DNA of 64,000 nt. Source: DASVTR01 sp036387475. GTDB lineage: Bacteria > Acidobacteriota > Blastocatellia > Pyrinomonadales > Pyrinomonadaceae. The position numbers and the translations under genes were made by a program. Within the stretch, counting starts at the first letter, position 1; every line of letters starts with the position of its first letter. This document shows, in pieces, positions 18,052-27,058 of this stretch. Location: positions 62,001 to 126,000 of the forward strand of contig DASVTR010000013.1 of NCBI GenBank assembly GCA_036387475.1. The letters are read 5' to 3'. Below the pieces are notes generated by a model. It was not told the origin of the DNA. It saw only the letters and a list, made by a program, of their open reading frames with translations, and searched no databases.

Positions 18052-18758
18052 GTTCAATCGAACAGAGCGGCGGCGCGCGTGTGTTCAGGACGGAAGAGCG
18101 CAAGCTTGCGTTGTGGGAGATTGCATCAGTCGTCTCCTCAGCCCTGATAGCAGAGTGGACGATACTGCCTTTCGCTGGCCGGGAGAAACTAATGGGCGGG
18201 ATTCCGATTCTGCTGGCTTTCGCATTAATGTTCTACTCACACAGGGTGCGTAGGGAAACACCGCGCGCGATGGGCTGGCGGCTGGATAATTTTGCAGAGG
18301 CTATGCGCCTTCTGGCTCTACCGATGATTTTGACGACAGTGCTGCTCGTCATCATCGGCTGGGCATCGGCTGGTTTGCGTAATGACCTGCTGGCGCGAAC
18401 GGGCGGAAGGTCAATCATGTGGCTTCCGGCGTGGGGCATCTTCTGGGGACTCTTGCAACAGTACGTGCTGCAAGCTTTTGTCAACCGCCGCGCGCAGCTT
18501 GCTTTGGGGCGCGGTTGGCGTAGCGTATTGCTGGTGGCTGTGGTCTTCGCCCTGCTTCACTTTCCGAATCCATGGCTTTCGCTCGCCACCTTTACGGGAG
18601 GGTTAATCTGGGCCTGGGTCTACCAGCGTGCACCGAATCTTCCGGCTCTCGCACTGTCGCACAGCATCATGACGCTGGTGATGATTTGGACGCTTCCGGC
18701 TTCGGCGCTCAAGGGTTTGCGTGTTGGTTTCAACTATTTCGGCTGTATCATCTACTGA
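18048..18758 (+). CDS. CPBP-type intramembrane protease homologue
   Basis: A polytopic membrane protein of 236 aa with six to eight hydrophobic segments. It has the CPBP/Abi layout: motif 2 'FALLHFPNP' (FxxxH) and motif 3 'LALSHSIMTL'. Motif 1, normally EExxxR, reads 'LLQQYVLQAF', so both catalytic glutamates are glutamine. It may be inactive or use another mechanism. CPBP proteases often process prenylated or exported substrates; linkage to the membrane-anchored gene upstream suggests a partner. The start is TTG 18048. Confidence 0.72.
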   Translation: MSSIEQSGGARVFRTEERKLALWEIASVVSSALIAEWTILPFAGREKLMGGIPILLAFALMFYSHRVRRETPRAMGWRLDNFAEAMRLLALPMILTTVLLVIIGWASAGLRNDLLARTGGRSIMWLPAWGIFWGLLQQYVLQAFVNRRAQLALGRGWRSVLLVAVVFALLHFPNPWLSLATFTGGLIWAWVYQRAPNLPALALSHSIMTLVMIWTLPASALKGLRVGFNYFGCIIY

Positions 18759-18778
18759 AAGAGCCTTGAAAAAGCAAA

Positions 18779-18810
18779 AACGCCGGACTCCCCCAAGTCC
18801 GGCGTTCTAG
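18779..18810 (+). terminator. Intrinsic terminator-like hairpin
   Basis: AACGCCGGACT pairs with AGTCCGGCGTT around a short C-rich loop directly after the CPBP gene. The T-run is short. The following 200 bases up to the RNase P promoter show no gene. Confidence 0.7.
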
Positions 18811-19026
18811 CTTGCCCCTTACTTCTCTGAAAGGAATGTTGCCTGCCTGAAAACGCATTCTACGGATTATTCGGCGTGGATGGTTGCAGTCTCATTGCAT
18901 TGTCATAGCAATCAGCCGACCAGGATTTTTTTGGTTATGTGGTCTAAGCGGAAGCATCAGCGCATTTGAGAAATCATCCCGGTTTCAACAGAGAGAAAGT
19001 TTGTGCTGTACGTGTTGAACGCTTGT

Positions 19027-19035
19027 TGCTATAAT
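19027..19035 (+). promoter_or_regulatory. Extended -10 promoter of RNase P RNA
   Basis: TGCTATAAT (19027-19035) is a perfect extended -10 element. The first paired base of the RNA is 16 bases further on. No good -35 is visible, which the extended -10 would compensate. Confidence 0.6.
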
Positions 19036-19050
19036 CGGCCTGCCTTGCAT

Positions 19051-19554
19051 GAGAGCAGGTCGGGCGGTCGCCGCTTCGCAAACCCGCTTTGCGTCGGGGA
19101 GGAAAGTCCGAACACTATAGGGCAACGAGCCAGCTAACGGCTGGGCGTCCGGCCCGGATTTTTGAAAAAGGGGCGAGAAATCGCCCGTTTACATGAATCA
19201 GCCGGGCGACGACAAGTGCAACAGAGAACAGACCAGCCAGCGGGCCGCCTCTGCCTAAAAACAGCAGCGGCAGCGGGTGATGGGTGAAATGGTGCGGCCC
19301 CTCTGTGGGCTTAAAGTAAGAGCGCACCGGCGCTTGCGTGGTAACACGCGCGGCCAGGCAAACTCCTCGTAGTGCAAGACCAAATAGGGAGGCGTCAAAC
19401 AGGGCTGCCCGCCCGATGCAAGTTTTTGCAAAAAAGCTTGCTACGACCTCCGGGTAGGTCGCTTGATCCATTTGGCAACAAATGGGCTAGATGAATGATC
19501 GCCGCTTCGGCCCATGAGGTCGGAGGACAGAATTCGGCTTACAGACCTGCTCTC
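19051..19554 (+). ncRNA. rnpB: RNase P RNA, bacterial class A
   Basis: The catalytic RNA that trims tRNA 5' ends. The 5' end GAGAGCAGGTC (19051-19061) is the exact reverse complement of the 3' end GACCTGCTCTC (19544-19554), forming helix P1. Conserved regions are 'GAGGAAAGTCCG' (19099-19110, CR I), 'GGTAA' and 'AAACTCC' in the middle, and the 3' segment 'ACAGAATTCGGCTTACAG' (CR V). At about 504 nt it is longer than the usual 350-420 nt; extra sequence probably sits in peripheral helices such as 19155-19200 and 19416-19500. Confidence 0.95.
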
Positions 19555-19643
19555 AACATGCACGGCATCTGCTTCAAAACGCGAGCCGGGAATTCTTGAC
19601 GCCCGGCTACTGAATCAACTTCAACCACCGAGGCGATAGAGAG

Positions 19644-19919
19644 ATGGCGAACCGGAAAGGGGTTTTTATCGGCGCGTATGTGCCGAATCAACTCAAAGAA
19701 GCCTTGCAGATACGCGCGAAAGCCGAGCACCGCACGCTTTCGCAGGAAATCACACGAATTCTGGAAGAGGCAATCAAGGGGCGCAGGCTGCCGCCGGGGT
19801 TCATAGACCGGCGCACTCCAGAATCCGGGCCGCGCCGCCGTGCAAGCGACCCGCTGCCACGGCGTCGTGATGGCGACGTGCCCTACACCGGCGCGGAGCG
19901 TGGAAACGGCGAAGACTAG
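19644..19919 (+). CDS. Ribbon-helix-helix (Arc/FitA-like) protein
   Basis: Residues 1-45 fit a ribbon-helix-helix DNA-binding fold: a short strand 'VFIGAYVPNQL', then helices 'LKEALQIRAKAEHR' and 'TLSQEITRILEEAI'. The rest is an Arg/Pro-rich, probably disordered tail ('RRRASDPLPRRRDGD'). RHH proteins of this type often repress toxin-antitoxin operons, but no toxin gene is adjacent. It may be a solitary regulator. Confidence 0.7.
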   Translation: MANRKGVFIGAYVPNQLKEALQIRAKAEHRTLSQEITRILEEAIKGRRLPPGFIDRRTPESGPRRRASDPLPRRRDGDVPYTGAERGNGED

Positions 19920-20129
19920 CTCTCTTTAGCCGGAAGTCAAGAGCAATCAGCAGGGCATAGGATAACAGCGCGCGTGTCAAACTGAGCGTGCTTTCCAGAA
20001 CTGTTCGGCCACAGGCGGGTAAGAAAATTCCAGAGCGAGCGCCGTCCCTCGGCAGGGAAGTGGCGCTCGTCGTCTTTTAATCTTCGTTTTGCTACACTAC
20101 ACGTCTTGACTACGAAGTGGGAGTAACCG

Positions 20130-20447
20130 TTGAAGCTTTTCATCATCCTGATAATACTCGTCATCTTCCTGGCGCTAATCTATCTACGCTTGCGGCCTTA
20201 CATCAAGATGGCGCGACGGATGTTCGGCCTCGTGCGCGACGTGCGCGGCATGGGCCAGAATGAGACTATCCAACCCTTACGCTCTGAAACCGCCGTCGAT
20301 AATAAACTCGTACGCTGCGCCGCCTGCGGCACATGGACTCCTGCCACGCGCGCCGTCAAGCTCAGGTCTTCTAGCGCGACCTATTGCTCGCACACCTGTT
20401 TGGAAACCTCAGCCGCCAGAAGCAGCAAACGCAAGACCGCAAGCTAA
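20130..20447 (+). CDS. Small membrane protein with C-terminal zinc ribbon (PP0621-like)
   Basis: A TTG start at 20130 is preceded by GGGAG. Residues 1-22 form one transmembrane helix ('LFIILIILVIFLALIYLRL'). The C-terminal part has paired cysteines 'VRCAACGTW' and 'YCSHTC', a short treble-clef or zinc ribbon facing the cytoplasm. This layout matches the PP0621 family of unknown function. The ORF ends shortly before dyad H7. Confidence 0.72.
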   Translation: MKLFIILIILVIFLALIYLRLRPYIKMARRMFGLVRDVRGMGQNETIQPLRSETAVDNKLVRCAACGTWTPATRAVKLRSSSATYCSHTCLETSAARSSKRKTAS

Positions 20448-20491
20448 AGCATTTCAGTTAAGCTGCGAAGACAAAAAGCATTCCAACACTA

Positions 20492-20661
20492 AGAAGCGAT
20501 TTCAAAATTTAGGAAACAGTTTGACTCAACACTTTGCGCCTTGAGTCTTTCCTTTTTGCGCCTTTGCGAGAAAAGCTATGTTTCACGCCAGAGGCGCTAA
20601 GATAAAACTGAAGACGCAAAGTTTTTAGGCAAAGAGTCTCTTGAGTGTTGAAATCGCTTCT
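20492..20661. repeat. Heptamer-repeat dyad H7 (TTTGCGC word) between convergent genes
   Basis: The outer arms AGAAGCGATTTCAA (20492-20505) and TTGAAATCGCTTCT (20648-20661) pair perfectly over 14 bases. The inside is built of 7-base units such as TTTGCGC/CTTGAGT/CTTTCCT/TTTTGCG on the left and GGCGCTA/AGATAAA/ACTGAAG/ACGCAAA on the right. It separates the convergent zinc-ribbon and MFS genes and touches the MFS stop codon. Confidence 0.75.
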
Positions 20662-22175
20662 CAACGTTTTATCTCTTCGTTTCGCTGCTTAACAGCTTTC
20701 TGTCTACTCGCGCCGAGGAAGAAAAAGAAGGTCGAGATAAACAGAGCTGCGGGTGCGAGAAGCAGCGCGGCGGTTAGATATTCTCGACTGGCATCAATGC
20801 CGAAAGTGGCGGCCAGCGAGCGTAGGAAGGGTAGCCCCCCGGCCTTCAGGGAATCTGACAACACGCCGACAGCCGCCCTTGAGATGGCGTCACCGAAGGT
20901 ATGTATGATGACGATGTTGAGAGCGACTGCGGTCGCGCGCACAAGCGTCGGAACACTGTTGACCAGAATGGCGTGAAACGGCGCATTGCTGACGAAGAGC
21001 AGCGTCACCGCCAGAAAAATCGCCGGGAGAAAAACCCAGGGGTTATTTGAAGAGAGCGCGAGCGCGGTCGGAAAGATGCCTAGAAGTGTGCTGACGGCGC
21101 AGACCATAAAATAGGCGTTGTGTCTCTTGGCGGCGATACGGTCGGAGAGCCACCCGCCGCCGAAGGTTCCAATCGCGCCGCCAAGGAGCGTCACGACGCC
21201 GAGCGTGATGGCCGCGTTCGTCTCGCTCATACGTTTGTCTTCAACCAGCAGCACGACGGCCCAGGTGGCAAACGCTCCAAGCGCGAACGTGAGCGCAGTG
21301 TAGCCGATGGTCGAAAGCAGCCAGTCGCGCGTGCGCAGGATTCTCCAGGACGTTCGCCACCAAGATTCCTTTATGTCTTCATGGGCCAACGCGTGTAAGA
21401 CTTCCGCAGGGCTTTCGGCTATCTCTTCAAGGGCGGTTGCGGCGGGCGCGGGTTCATCCGTTGCGCCGCGCACGGGTTCGCGCAAACGCCAGACCAGCAC
21501 GGCGGCGATTATTCCTGGCACGCCGACAATCATGAAGGCCATGCGCCACCCGAAAAAGTGTGCGAGCACTCCTCCGATGACGAAGCCGAGCGCGAAGCCC
21601 ATCGGAATCGCCGCCTGAAAAACGCCGAGCGCTGTAGCGCGCCGCTGCGGCGGGAAATAATCTGCGATGAGACTAGGCGTAATCGTCGAGTAAGAGGATT
21701 CACCGACGCCGACGATGGCGCGCACGAAACAGAGCGCAAGCGCCGCGCCCGACATCACGAGCTTGAAATTGATGAGCGGTAAGTTAACCTGAATGGACGC
21801 GGGGAGAAATGGAAGGCGGTCTACGACGCCGGAGAATGCTGTGGCGATGCTCCAGATAACGGCGGCGCTCGCCATCAGTTTCGTTCTTGAGCGACTATCG
21901 CCGAGGCGACCGAAGAGGGGCGCGAGGATGGTAAACGAGAGCAACAGCGCTGCCTCTATGTAGCCAAGCTCTGCGTGCGTCAGCTTCAACTCCGGGTCTT
22001 TGAGCATTGAAGGAGCGACGGCGGGCAGCACTTGACGGTCGATGTAGTTCAGAAAATTAACGAGCGAGAGAATTGCCAGCGCGTAATACGAATAACGTGG
22101 GACTCGAAGGCCAACGGTAGAAGCGGCGGCGGGCGTCTGCGAGTTTGTCGGAGTTTGTGATACGGGTGCGTCCAT
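20661..22175 (-). CDS. MFS transporter
   Basis: A 504-residue permease of the major facilitator superfamily with about 12 transmembrane helices and a long central loop rich in Ala/Glu. Signature pieces are 'NYIDRQVLPAVAP' in helix 1, the loop 2-3 motif 'GRLGDSRSRTK' and 'GVGESSYSTITPSLIADYFPP', typical of the spinster/sphingolipid-like and sugar-phosphate-like MFS group. The ATG at 22175 overlaps the stop of the upstream phosphatase gene (TAATG), which shows that the two are co-translated. The substrate cannot be read from sequence. Confidence 0.88.
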   Translation of the reverse strand: MDAPVSQTPTNSQTPAAASTVGLRVPRYSYYALAILSLVNFLNYIDRQVLPAVAPSMLKDPELKLTHAELGYIEAALLLSFTILAPLFGRLGDSRSRTKLMASAAVIWSIATAFSGVVDRLPFLPASIQVNLPLINFKLVMSGAALALCFVRAIVGVGESSYSTITPSLIADYFPPQRRATALGVFQAAIPMGFALGFVIGGVLAHFFGWRMAFMIVGVPGIIAAVLVWRLREPVRGATDEPAPAATALEEIAESPAEVLHALAHEDIKESWWRTSWRILRTRDWLLSTIGYTALTFALGAFATWAVVLLVEDKRMSETNAAITLGVVTLLGGAIGTFGGGWLSDRIAAKRHNAYFMVCAVSTLLGIFPTALALSSNNPWVFLPAIFLAVTLLFVSNAPFHAILVNSVPTLVRATAVALNIVIIHTFGDAISRAAVGVLSDSLKAGGLPFLRSLAATFGIDASREYLTAALLLAPAALFISTFFFFLGASRQKAVKQRNEEIKR

Positions 22176-23068
22176 TAAGCTGTTGTCGTTTCCTCTGTCA
22201 GAACTTCCATGATTGCGGGAGTAATGTCTGCGAGGCTGGTGATGCGTCGGCGCATGCGCTCGCGCTCTTTGCCCCAGATGAGCGTCGGCACACAATTGAG
22301 CGTGTGATTACGCGTCGAGAGGTCTTCGATGTTGCCGTGGTCGCTGGTCAGCACAATTGTCGTACGCGTGAGGTCAACGCGGGCGAGCAGTGTGCGGACG
22401 AGGCTGGCGAGGTCGGCCAGACAAACACGCGCTTGTCGTGCATCCTGGGCGTGTCCAATCTTGTCCGTGATGAAGTATTCGTAGAGCGTGAAGCGATGCT
22501 CGGCTGCGAGCGCGGCCAGTGTTTCTGCTGCCTCAACTGGCGTGCCCGGCGTAATATCAAAGCCCCGCTCAATCAGCATACGATTCGTATAGTCTTGAAA
22601 GACTGCGCGCCCGACTTGTAAATCGTCCAGGCTACGAAAGCTCATCCCTGCGGCTTCGACGGCAGTGGTCGTGGCGGAGACCCAGCGCGGCCTGCTCACA
22701 AAAAAGTTTGGGGTGTAGGCGTTGGCGAAAGTGTTTGGAGAGATGCCAGCGCGCTTGAGTTGTAGAAAGATGGAATGCTCGTTGATGATGTCGCGCAAGG
22801 CTTGATTGGGAAAGCCCTGCTTGTGATAACCGAGCGTGGCGGGCGCGTTGATGCCGGTCAGAATTGTGGTCTGGCCGGAGGCGCTCTGCGGTCGTCCCGG
22901 CACGCCGAGCGTCGCATCCGTTCGGACGAGCACGCCGTCGAAGGGCAGCCTTGGTTCTTCGTCCTGAAAGACGGCCAGAGGCGATGCGTCGTCCAGCCCG
23001 TCAAACGGATTCTGCGGCCCACGCGCGCCGATTCCCAGGCCATCTATGAAAAAGAGAAGCACAGGCAT
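22175..23068 (-). CDS. Alkaline-phosphatase-superfamily metalloenzyme
   Basis: A 297-residue enzyme related to the phosphopentomutase/phosphoglycerate mutase branch of the alkaline phosphatase superfamily. The metal and nucleophile elements are 'LLFFIDGLGIG' (first Asp), 'QSASGQTTILTG' (likely nucleophile Ser/Thr), 'YFITDKIGHAQD' and 'LTSDHGNIEDLSTRNHT' with the last ligands. The end 'SLADITPAIMEVL' is also typical. It lacks the large inserted domain of iPGM. It is followed by an overlapping MFS gene, so it may act on a compound taken up or exported by that carrier. Confidence 0.75.
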   Translation of the reverse strand: MPVLLFFIDGLGIGARGPQNPFDGLDDASPLAVFQDEEPRLPFDGVLVRTDATLGVPGRPQSASGQTTILTGINAPATLGYHKQGFPNQALRDIINEHSIFLQLKRAGISPNTFANAYTPNFFVSRPRWVSATTTAVEAAGMSFRSLDDLQVGRAVFQDYTNRMLIERGFDITPGTPVEAAETLAALAAEHRFTLYEYFITDKIGHAQDARQARVCLADLASLVRTLLARVDLTRTTIVLTSDHGNIEDLSTRNHTLNCVPTLIWGKERERMRRRITSLADITPAIMEVLTEETTTA

Positions 23069-23095
23069 GCTGGCTAAAGGATTATTAAGATGCCG

Positions 23096-23320
23096 CTACC
23101 TGTATTGCAGCATCTCGTCGACAGTAAGCCCGATGTCTTTTGCAATCTGTCGTAAAAGAATAGGCGAGATGTCTCGACTTCCATGAAACGGCACTGTTGT
23201 GCTTCGCCCATCAGAATGACGGAATTGTTTATGCGAGCCACGCTGACGAGCCTCTACAAAATCAAGCTTCTCCAAAATGACGATCACCTCTCGCGGTTTT
23301 AGAACAGGATGCCTGCCCAT
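23096..23320 (-). CDS. hicA: HicA-like mRNA interferase toxin
   Basis: A 74-residue dsRBD-like toxin that cleaves mRNA. It has the family pattern 'KPREVIVILEKLDFVEARQRGSHKQFRH', where the His in GSHKQFRH is the catalytic residue, and 'TTVPFHGSRDISPILLRQIAKDIGL'. The antitoxin gene lies 2 bases upstream. The order is antitoxin then toxin, one of the two known arrangements. Confidence 0.88.
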   Translation of the reverse strand: MGRHPVLKPREVIVILEKLDFVEARQRGSHKQFRHSDGRSTTVPFHGSRDISPILLRQIAKDIGLTVDEMLQYR

Positions 23321-23322
23321 CT

Positions 23323-23532
23323 TCAGGCAACTTTCACCGTCTGCATACCGATGAATTCGGCTTCCAGATTCGGTTCGCCGTCTTCAAGCAGCATTTCAAT
23401 AACTTCCTGCATATTATGCTGCAATTCATCCAGCGTCTCGGCCTGACTATGAGCGCCGGGAAACCCTGGCACATAGCCAATGTAGAGGTTGGTGTCAGGA
23501 CATTTTTCGACAATATAATTATAGGTCTTCAT
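23323..23532 (-). CDS. hicB: HicB-like antitoxin
   Basis: A 69-residue partial RNase-H-like fold: 'YNYIVEKCPDTNLYIGYVPGFPGAHSQ' and 'TLDELQHNMQEVIEMLLED' are HicB hallmarks. It lacks the C-terminal DNA-binding domain of longer HicB proteins, so autoregulation may need another factor. A GAGGA site precedes the ATG at 7 bases. It neutralises the HicA toxin encoded next to it. Confidence 0.87.
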   Translation of the reverse strand: MKTYNYIVEKCPDTNLYIGYVPGFPGAHSQAETLDELQHNMQEVIEMLLEDGEPNLEAEFIGMQTVKVA

Positions 23533-23747
23533 ATTTAGTCCTCAAGCTTACCATATTATTACATTCAACAATCGTCCATCGTGAGTTAGGCGCTTAAATT
23601 TATGAACTGTAATCTTGATAGGTAACGATGCGTTTAATAAACCCATTCAACACGACCGCCCTTAGCTTGCCTGTCATCGCTCCTGGTTTTATTCATGTTG
23701 TTAATGCCGGGCAGCGGGCTAATTCGAGCGTTTGACGTGAGCGCCTC

Positions 23748-25184
23748 TCACCGTAGCTCGCCTGTGCTTTGTTGCATGTTACCGGGTGCGTTGGGCAGTT
23801 CGCCGGTTTCGGGGAGCAGTCCGCGGTCGCGGTAGAGGCGGAGCTTGTTGTGCAGCGTTTTGAGGCTGATGCCGAGCATGGCGGCGGCGCGGGTCTTGTT
23901 GTTTTGAGTCTTTTGCAGAGTGCGTAGAATCATGTGGCGTTCCAACTCTTCGAGCGGCGTGCCAATGGGAAGCGTCAGGTTGTCATCCGAGCGCTCGCGC
24001 TTGCGTTGTTCGACCGAATACGGCGCGAGGTGATGCCGCTCGACCACTTCACCGGAGCAGAGTATGACTGCGCGCTCGACCGCGTTGCGCAGTTCGCGCA
24101 CGTTGCCGGGCCAGGTGTGGGTCTGCAAGGCTTCGACTGCGGCGGGGCTAAGCACGCGCGCAGGGCGATGATGTCTTTCCGCCAGTTGCGTGACGAGATG
24201 CTGGGCCAACAGCGGCAAGTCTTCCTTGCGCTGGCGCAGAGGGGGCAACTCAAGCGTGATGACGTTGAGGCGATACAGCAAATCTTCGCGGAACGTACCG
24301 GCGTCAACCACGTCCTGCGGATTCCTGTTGGTGGCCGCCAGCAGACGCACGTCAACCTTAATTTCATGCGTACTTCCGAGACGACGCAGCGAGCGTTCTT
24401 CAAGCACGCGCAGCAGCTTGGCCTGCAACAAGGTCGGCATCTCCGCAATCTCGTCTAAGAGCAGCGTGCCGCCGTTTGCTATTTCAAAGCAGCCCTGCCG
24501 CCGTGTGGCCGCGCCTGTGAAAGCGCCCTTCTCGTGGCCGAAGAGTTCTGATTCCATCAACGTCTCCGGAATGGCGGAACAATTGATGGCGACGAACGGC
24601 GCAGCTTTGCGCGGGCTTAAGTTGTGAATCGTGCGCGCGACGAGTTCCTTACCTGTGCCACTCTCGCCCGTGATAAGGACGGAAGCGGAAGAAGGCGCGA
24701 CCTGCTCTATGAGCGCGTAAATCTGCCGCATCGGCTCTGAGTCGCCGACCAGTTCGCCGAATGCGCCACGGTCGCGCAGTTGACGACGGAGCACTTCATT
24801 CTCGCGCCGCGCTTCGCAGTGTTCGACAGCACGTTCGACGACGACGCGCAGCTTCGGGAAGTCCGGGGGCTTTTCGATGTACTGGTAAGCGCCCTCTTCC
24901 TGTATGGCGCGAATCGCCATCTCGATTGAACCCTGCCCTGTCAAAAGGATGACAGCTACCTCCGGGTAACGAACGCGCATCTCGCGCAGCAGCCCGAAGC
25001 CGTCAAGACGCGGCATCATAATGTCTGCGATCACAACCGAGGGACGAAACTCTTCGGCGCGTGTGAGTCCTGCTACACCGTCTGCTTCGGCTGCCGTCTC
25101 GTAGCCCCAGGACGCTATCAAATCGCACAGGCTTTCCGCCACAGCCTTTTCATCATCAACAATGAGCACACGCCCCTTAGCCAT
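23748..25184 (-). CDS. Sigma-54-dependent response regulator (NtrC family)
   Basis: A receiver domain has its phospho-acceptor at Asp54 ('SVVIADIMMPRLDG') and Lys in 'YQYIEKPPD'. The AAA+ domain shows Walker A 'GESGTGKE', the sigma-54 contact loop 'GAFTGA' and 'GTLLLDEIAEM'. The C-terminal Fis-type helix-turn-helix is 'NKTRAAAMLGISLKTLHNKL'. It activates RpoN promoters when phosphorylated. No sensor kinase is adjacent. The gene starts 27 bases after hemD on the same strand, so it looks like the last gene of a heme operon. rpoN is in this window (4051-5667). Confidence 0.93.
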   Translation of the reverse strand: MAKGRVLIVDDEKAVAESLCDLIASWGYETAAEADGVAGLTRAEEFRPSVVIADIMMPRLDGFGLLREMRVRYPEVAVILLTGQGSIEMAIRAIQEEGAYQYIEKPPDFPKLRVVVERAVEHCEARRENEVLRRQLRDRGAFGELVGDSEPMRQIYALIEQVAPSSASVLITGESGTGKELVARTIHNLSPRKAAPFVAINCSAIPETLMESELFGHEKGAFTGAATRRQGCFEIANGGTLLLDEIAEMPTLLQAKLLRVLEERSLRRLGSTHEIKVDVRLLAATNRNPQDVVDAGTFREDLLYRLNVITLELPPLRQRKEDLPLLAQHLVTQLAERHHRPARVLSPAAVEALQTHTWPGNVRELRNAVERAVILCSGEVVERHHLAPYSVEQRKRERSDDNLTLPIGTPLEELERHMILRTLQKTQNNKTRAAAMLGISLKTLHNKLRLYRDRGLLPETGELPNAPGNMQQSTGELR

Positions 25185-25211
25185 AATGAGAAGTGTAGCA
25201 CACGGCGCTGC

Positions 25212-26051
25212 CTAGCCTGACGACTGCTGAGCATAGTGTTCGGCAATCGCGCGTGCGAGCGCAGGGACGGTGTATTCTGCGGGTTGAATATGAACGCGCA
25301 GGCCGTGCTGGGTAGCAGTGTTGGCCGTGATGTCGCCGATGCAGGCGATTTGGACGCCTGCGAGCAACTCGCTCAAATCAGTAATGTCGAAGAGTTGTGC
25401 AAAGTTGGTGACGGTCGAAGAGCTTGTGAAGGTGATGCAATCGACAGCGCCGCCCGCGAGCAACGCTTCGATGCGGCCACGCTCCGAAGTTTGCGGACGA
25501 ACGGTGCGATAGACAGCGATTGTATCGACACGCGCGCCCGCGCCTTCCAATGCCAGAGGCAGGTAATCACGCGCAACGGCTGCGCGCGGAATCAGAAAGT
25601 TGAGCGCATAGAAGCCCTTGACGCCGCCCAGATAATTTGTCAACGCTTCGAAGACGCCCTCGGCCTTGAACTCTTCCGGCACGACATCAACGTGAATCTG
25701 CGCGTCACGAAGGCGCACTGCGGTCGCCTCGCCAATCGAACAGACACGCAGATCGTCCAACTCGTCTATAGAGTGGCCCAACTCTGTGAAGCGCTTCAGA
25801 AAATAATCGACGCCGTTGACGCTGGTGAAGATAATCCAGTCGTAGCCGTACAGATTCTCAATCGCTTCGTCGAGCGGCGCGTAGGATTCGGGCGCAGTAA
25901 TCTCAATCGTCGGACAGGCGACGACGCGCGCTCCGTATCGCTCAAGCTCTGCGGCAAACTCTGCCGCTTGGGCCAACGCGCGCGTGATAACGACGGTGCG
26001 GCCAGAGAGCGGCTGCGCTGGGGTCGGCTGCGTTTCCGGCGAAGAACTCAT
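25212..26051 (-). CDS. hemD: Uroporphyrinogen-III synthase
   Basis: It closes hydroxymethylbilane to uroporphyrinogen III, the branch point of heme and siroheme synthesis. The two-domain HemD fold is seen in 'RTVVITRALAQAAEFAAEL', 'DWIIFTSVNGVDYF', 'VCSIGEATAVRL', 'VDCITFTSSSTVTNF' and 'IACIGDITANTATQHGL'. I prefer ATG 26051, with AAGAGA 7 bases upstream, over the first in-frame ATG at 26075. It lies 40 bases downstream of hemC. Confidence 0.9.
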   Translation of the reverse strand: MSSSPETQPTPAQPLSGRTVVITRALAQAAEFAAELERYGARVVACPTIEITAPESYAPLDEAIENLYGYDWIIFTSVNGVDYFLKRFTELGHSIDELDDLRVCSIGEATAVRLRDAQIHVDVVPEEFKAEGVFEALTNYLGGVKGFYALNFLIPRAAVARDYLPLALEGAGARVDTIAVYRTVRPQTSERGRIEALLAGGAVDCITFTSSSTVTNFAQLFDITDLSELLAGVQIACIGDITANTATQHGLRVHIQPAEYTVPALARAIAEHYAQQSSG

Positions 26052-26091
26052 AACCAAATCTCTTTCATCCCTCATCCTTCGTCAGTCTTCA

Positions 26092-27033
26092 TCAGTGTTC
26101 AGACAGTCCCGCTAGCAAAGATTCCGCGCCGCGTTTGAGCAAGCGTTCGCCCAGCGCCTGGCCCAAGTCTCGTGCCTGCGTCGCTTCGCCTTCTAGAGCA
26201 TCGCGGATAACGACATCGCCTGAGAGGCCGGCGACCAAGCCTTCCAGCCGTAGATGATTTTCAGAGACGACCGCGTGAGCCGCGATGGGCAACTGGCAAC
26301 CGCCGCCGAGCGAGCGCAGCAGAGCGCGTTCAGCCGTGCAGGCATCGCGCGTCGGCGCATGTTCGAGCGATGACAGAAGCTTGAGAGCTAAGCTGTCATC
26401 CATACGCGTCTCGACGGCCAGCGCCCCCTGCCCGACAGCCGGAAGCATCTCCTCGGTTGAGATGGGCGCGCTGATGCGCTCCTGTAGCCCCAGACGCCAC
26501 AGTCCCGCCGAAGCCAGAATTATCGCGTCATAGTCGCCCGCATCGAGCTTGCGCAGCCGCGTGTCAACGTTGCCCCGCAGGTCTTTAATGCCTATGTCTG
26601 CGCGTAGGTGTTTCAACTGTGCCAGTCGGCGCAGGCTCGAAGTGCCGACTATCGCTCCTTCGGGCAGGCTCTTGAGCGAAGGTGAAGCTAACCGAAAGCC
26701 CGCGCGCAGGACGAGCGCGTCGCGCGTGTCTTCGCGTTCGGTAATGGCGGCGATTGTTAATCCGTCGGGCAGAATCGTCGGCAAGTCTTTCAGGGAATGA
26801 ACGGCCAGATCAATGCGGCCATCAAGCAGGGCTTCCTCAAGCTCTTTGGTAAAGACGCCCTTGCCGCCGATGAGAGAGAGCGGCGCATCCTTCAAGACAT
26901 CGCCGGAAGTCTTGATGATTTCAATGTTGACAGTGATGTGTGGATGCCGTGCACAGAGTTGTGCTTTGACCCACTCCGCTTGCCAGAGCGCGAGCTTTGA
27001 GCCGCGCGAGCCGATGATGAGACGGTCTTTCAT
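26092..27033 (-). CDS. hemC: Hydroxymethylbilane synthase (porphobilinogen deaminase)
   Basis: It polymerises four porphobilinogens on a dipyrromethane cofactor. Typical segments are 'LIIGSRGSKLALWQA', 'KTSGDV', 'GGKGVFTKELEEALL', 'DLAVHSLKDLPT', 'VGTSSLRRLAQL' and 'DLRGNVDTRL'. The cofactor-binding cysteine lies in 'LGGGCQLPIAAHA'. The start is ATG 27033, since the codon before it is TTG. It sits between hemA and hemD in a compact minus-strand operon. Confidence 0.96.
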   Translation of the reverse strand: MKDRLIIGSRGSKLALWQAEWVKAQLCARHPHITVNIEIIKTSGDVLKDAPLSLIGGKGVFTKELEEALLDGRIDLAVHSLKDLPTILPDGLTIAAITEREDTRDALVLRAGFRLASPSLKSLPEGAIVGTSSLRRLAQLKHLRADIGIKDLRGNVDTRLRKLDAGDYDAIILASAGLWRLGLQERISAPISTEEMLPAVGQGALAVETRMDDSLALKLLSSLEHAPTRDACTAERALLRSLGGGCQLPIAAHAVVSENHLRLEGLVAGLSGDVVIRDALEGEATQARDLGQALGERLLKRGAESLLAGLSEH

Positions 27034-27058
27034 CAAGTTTGAGTAGAAGCGTCAGGCG

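Noticed and set aside
19644..19919. RHH protein as antitoxin of a toxin-antitoxin pair
   Set aside because: No small partner frame with a ribosome-binding site lies beside it.
23748..25184. Complete two-component system at the NtrC-type regulator
   Set aside because: No histidine kinase gene is adjacent on either strand.
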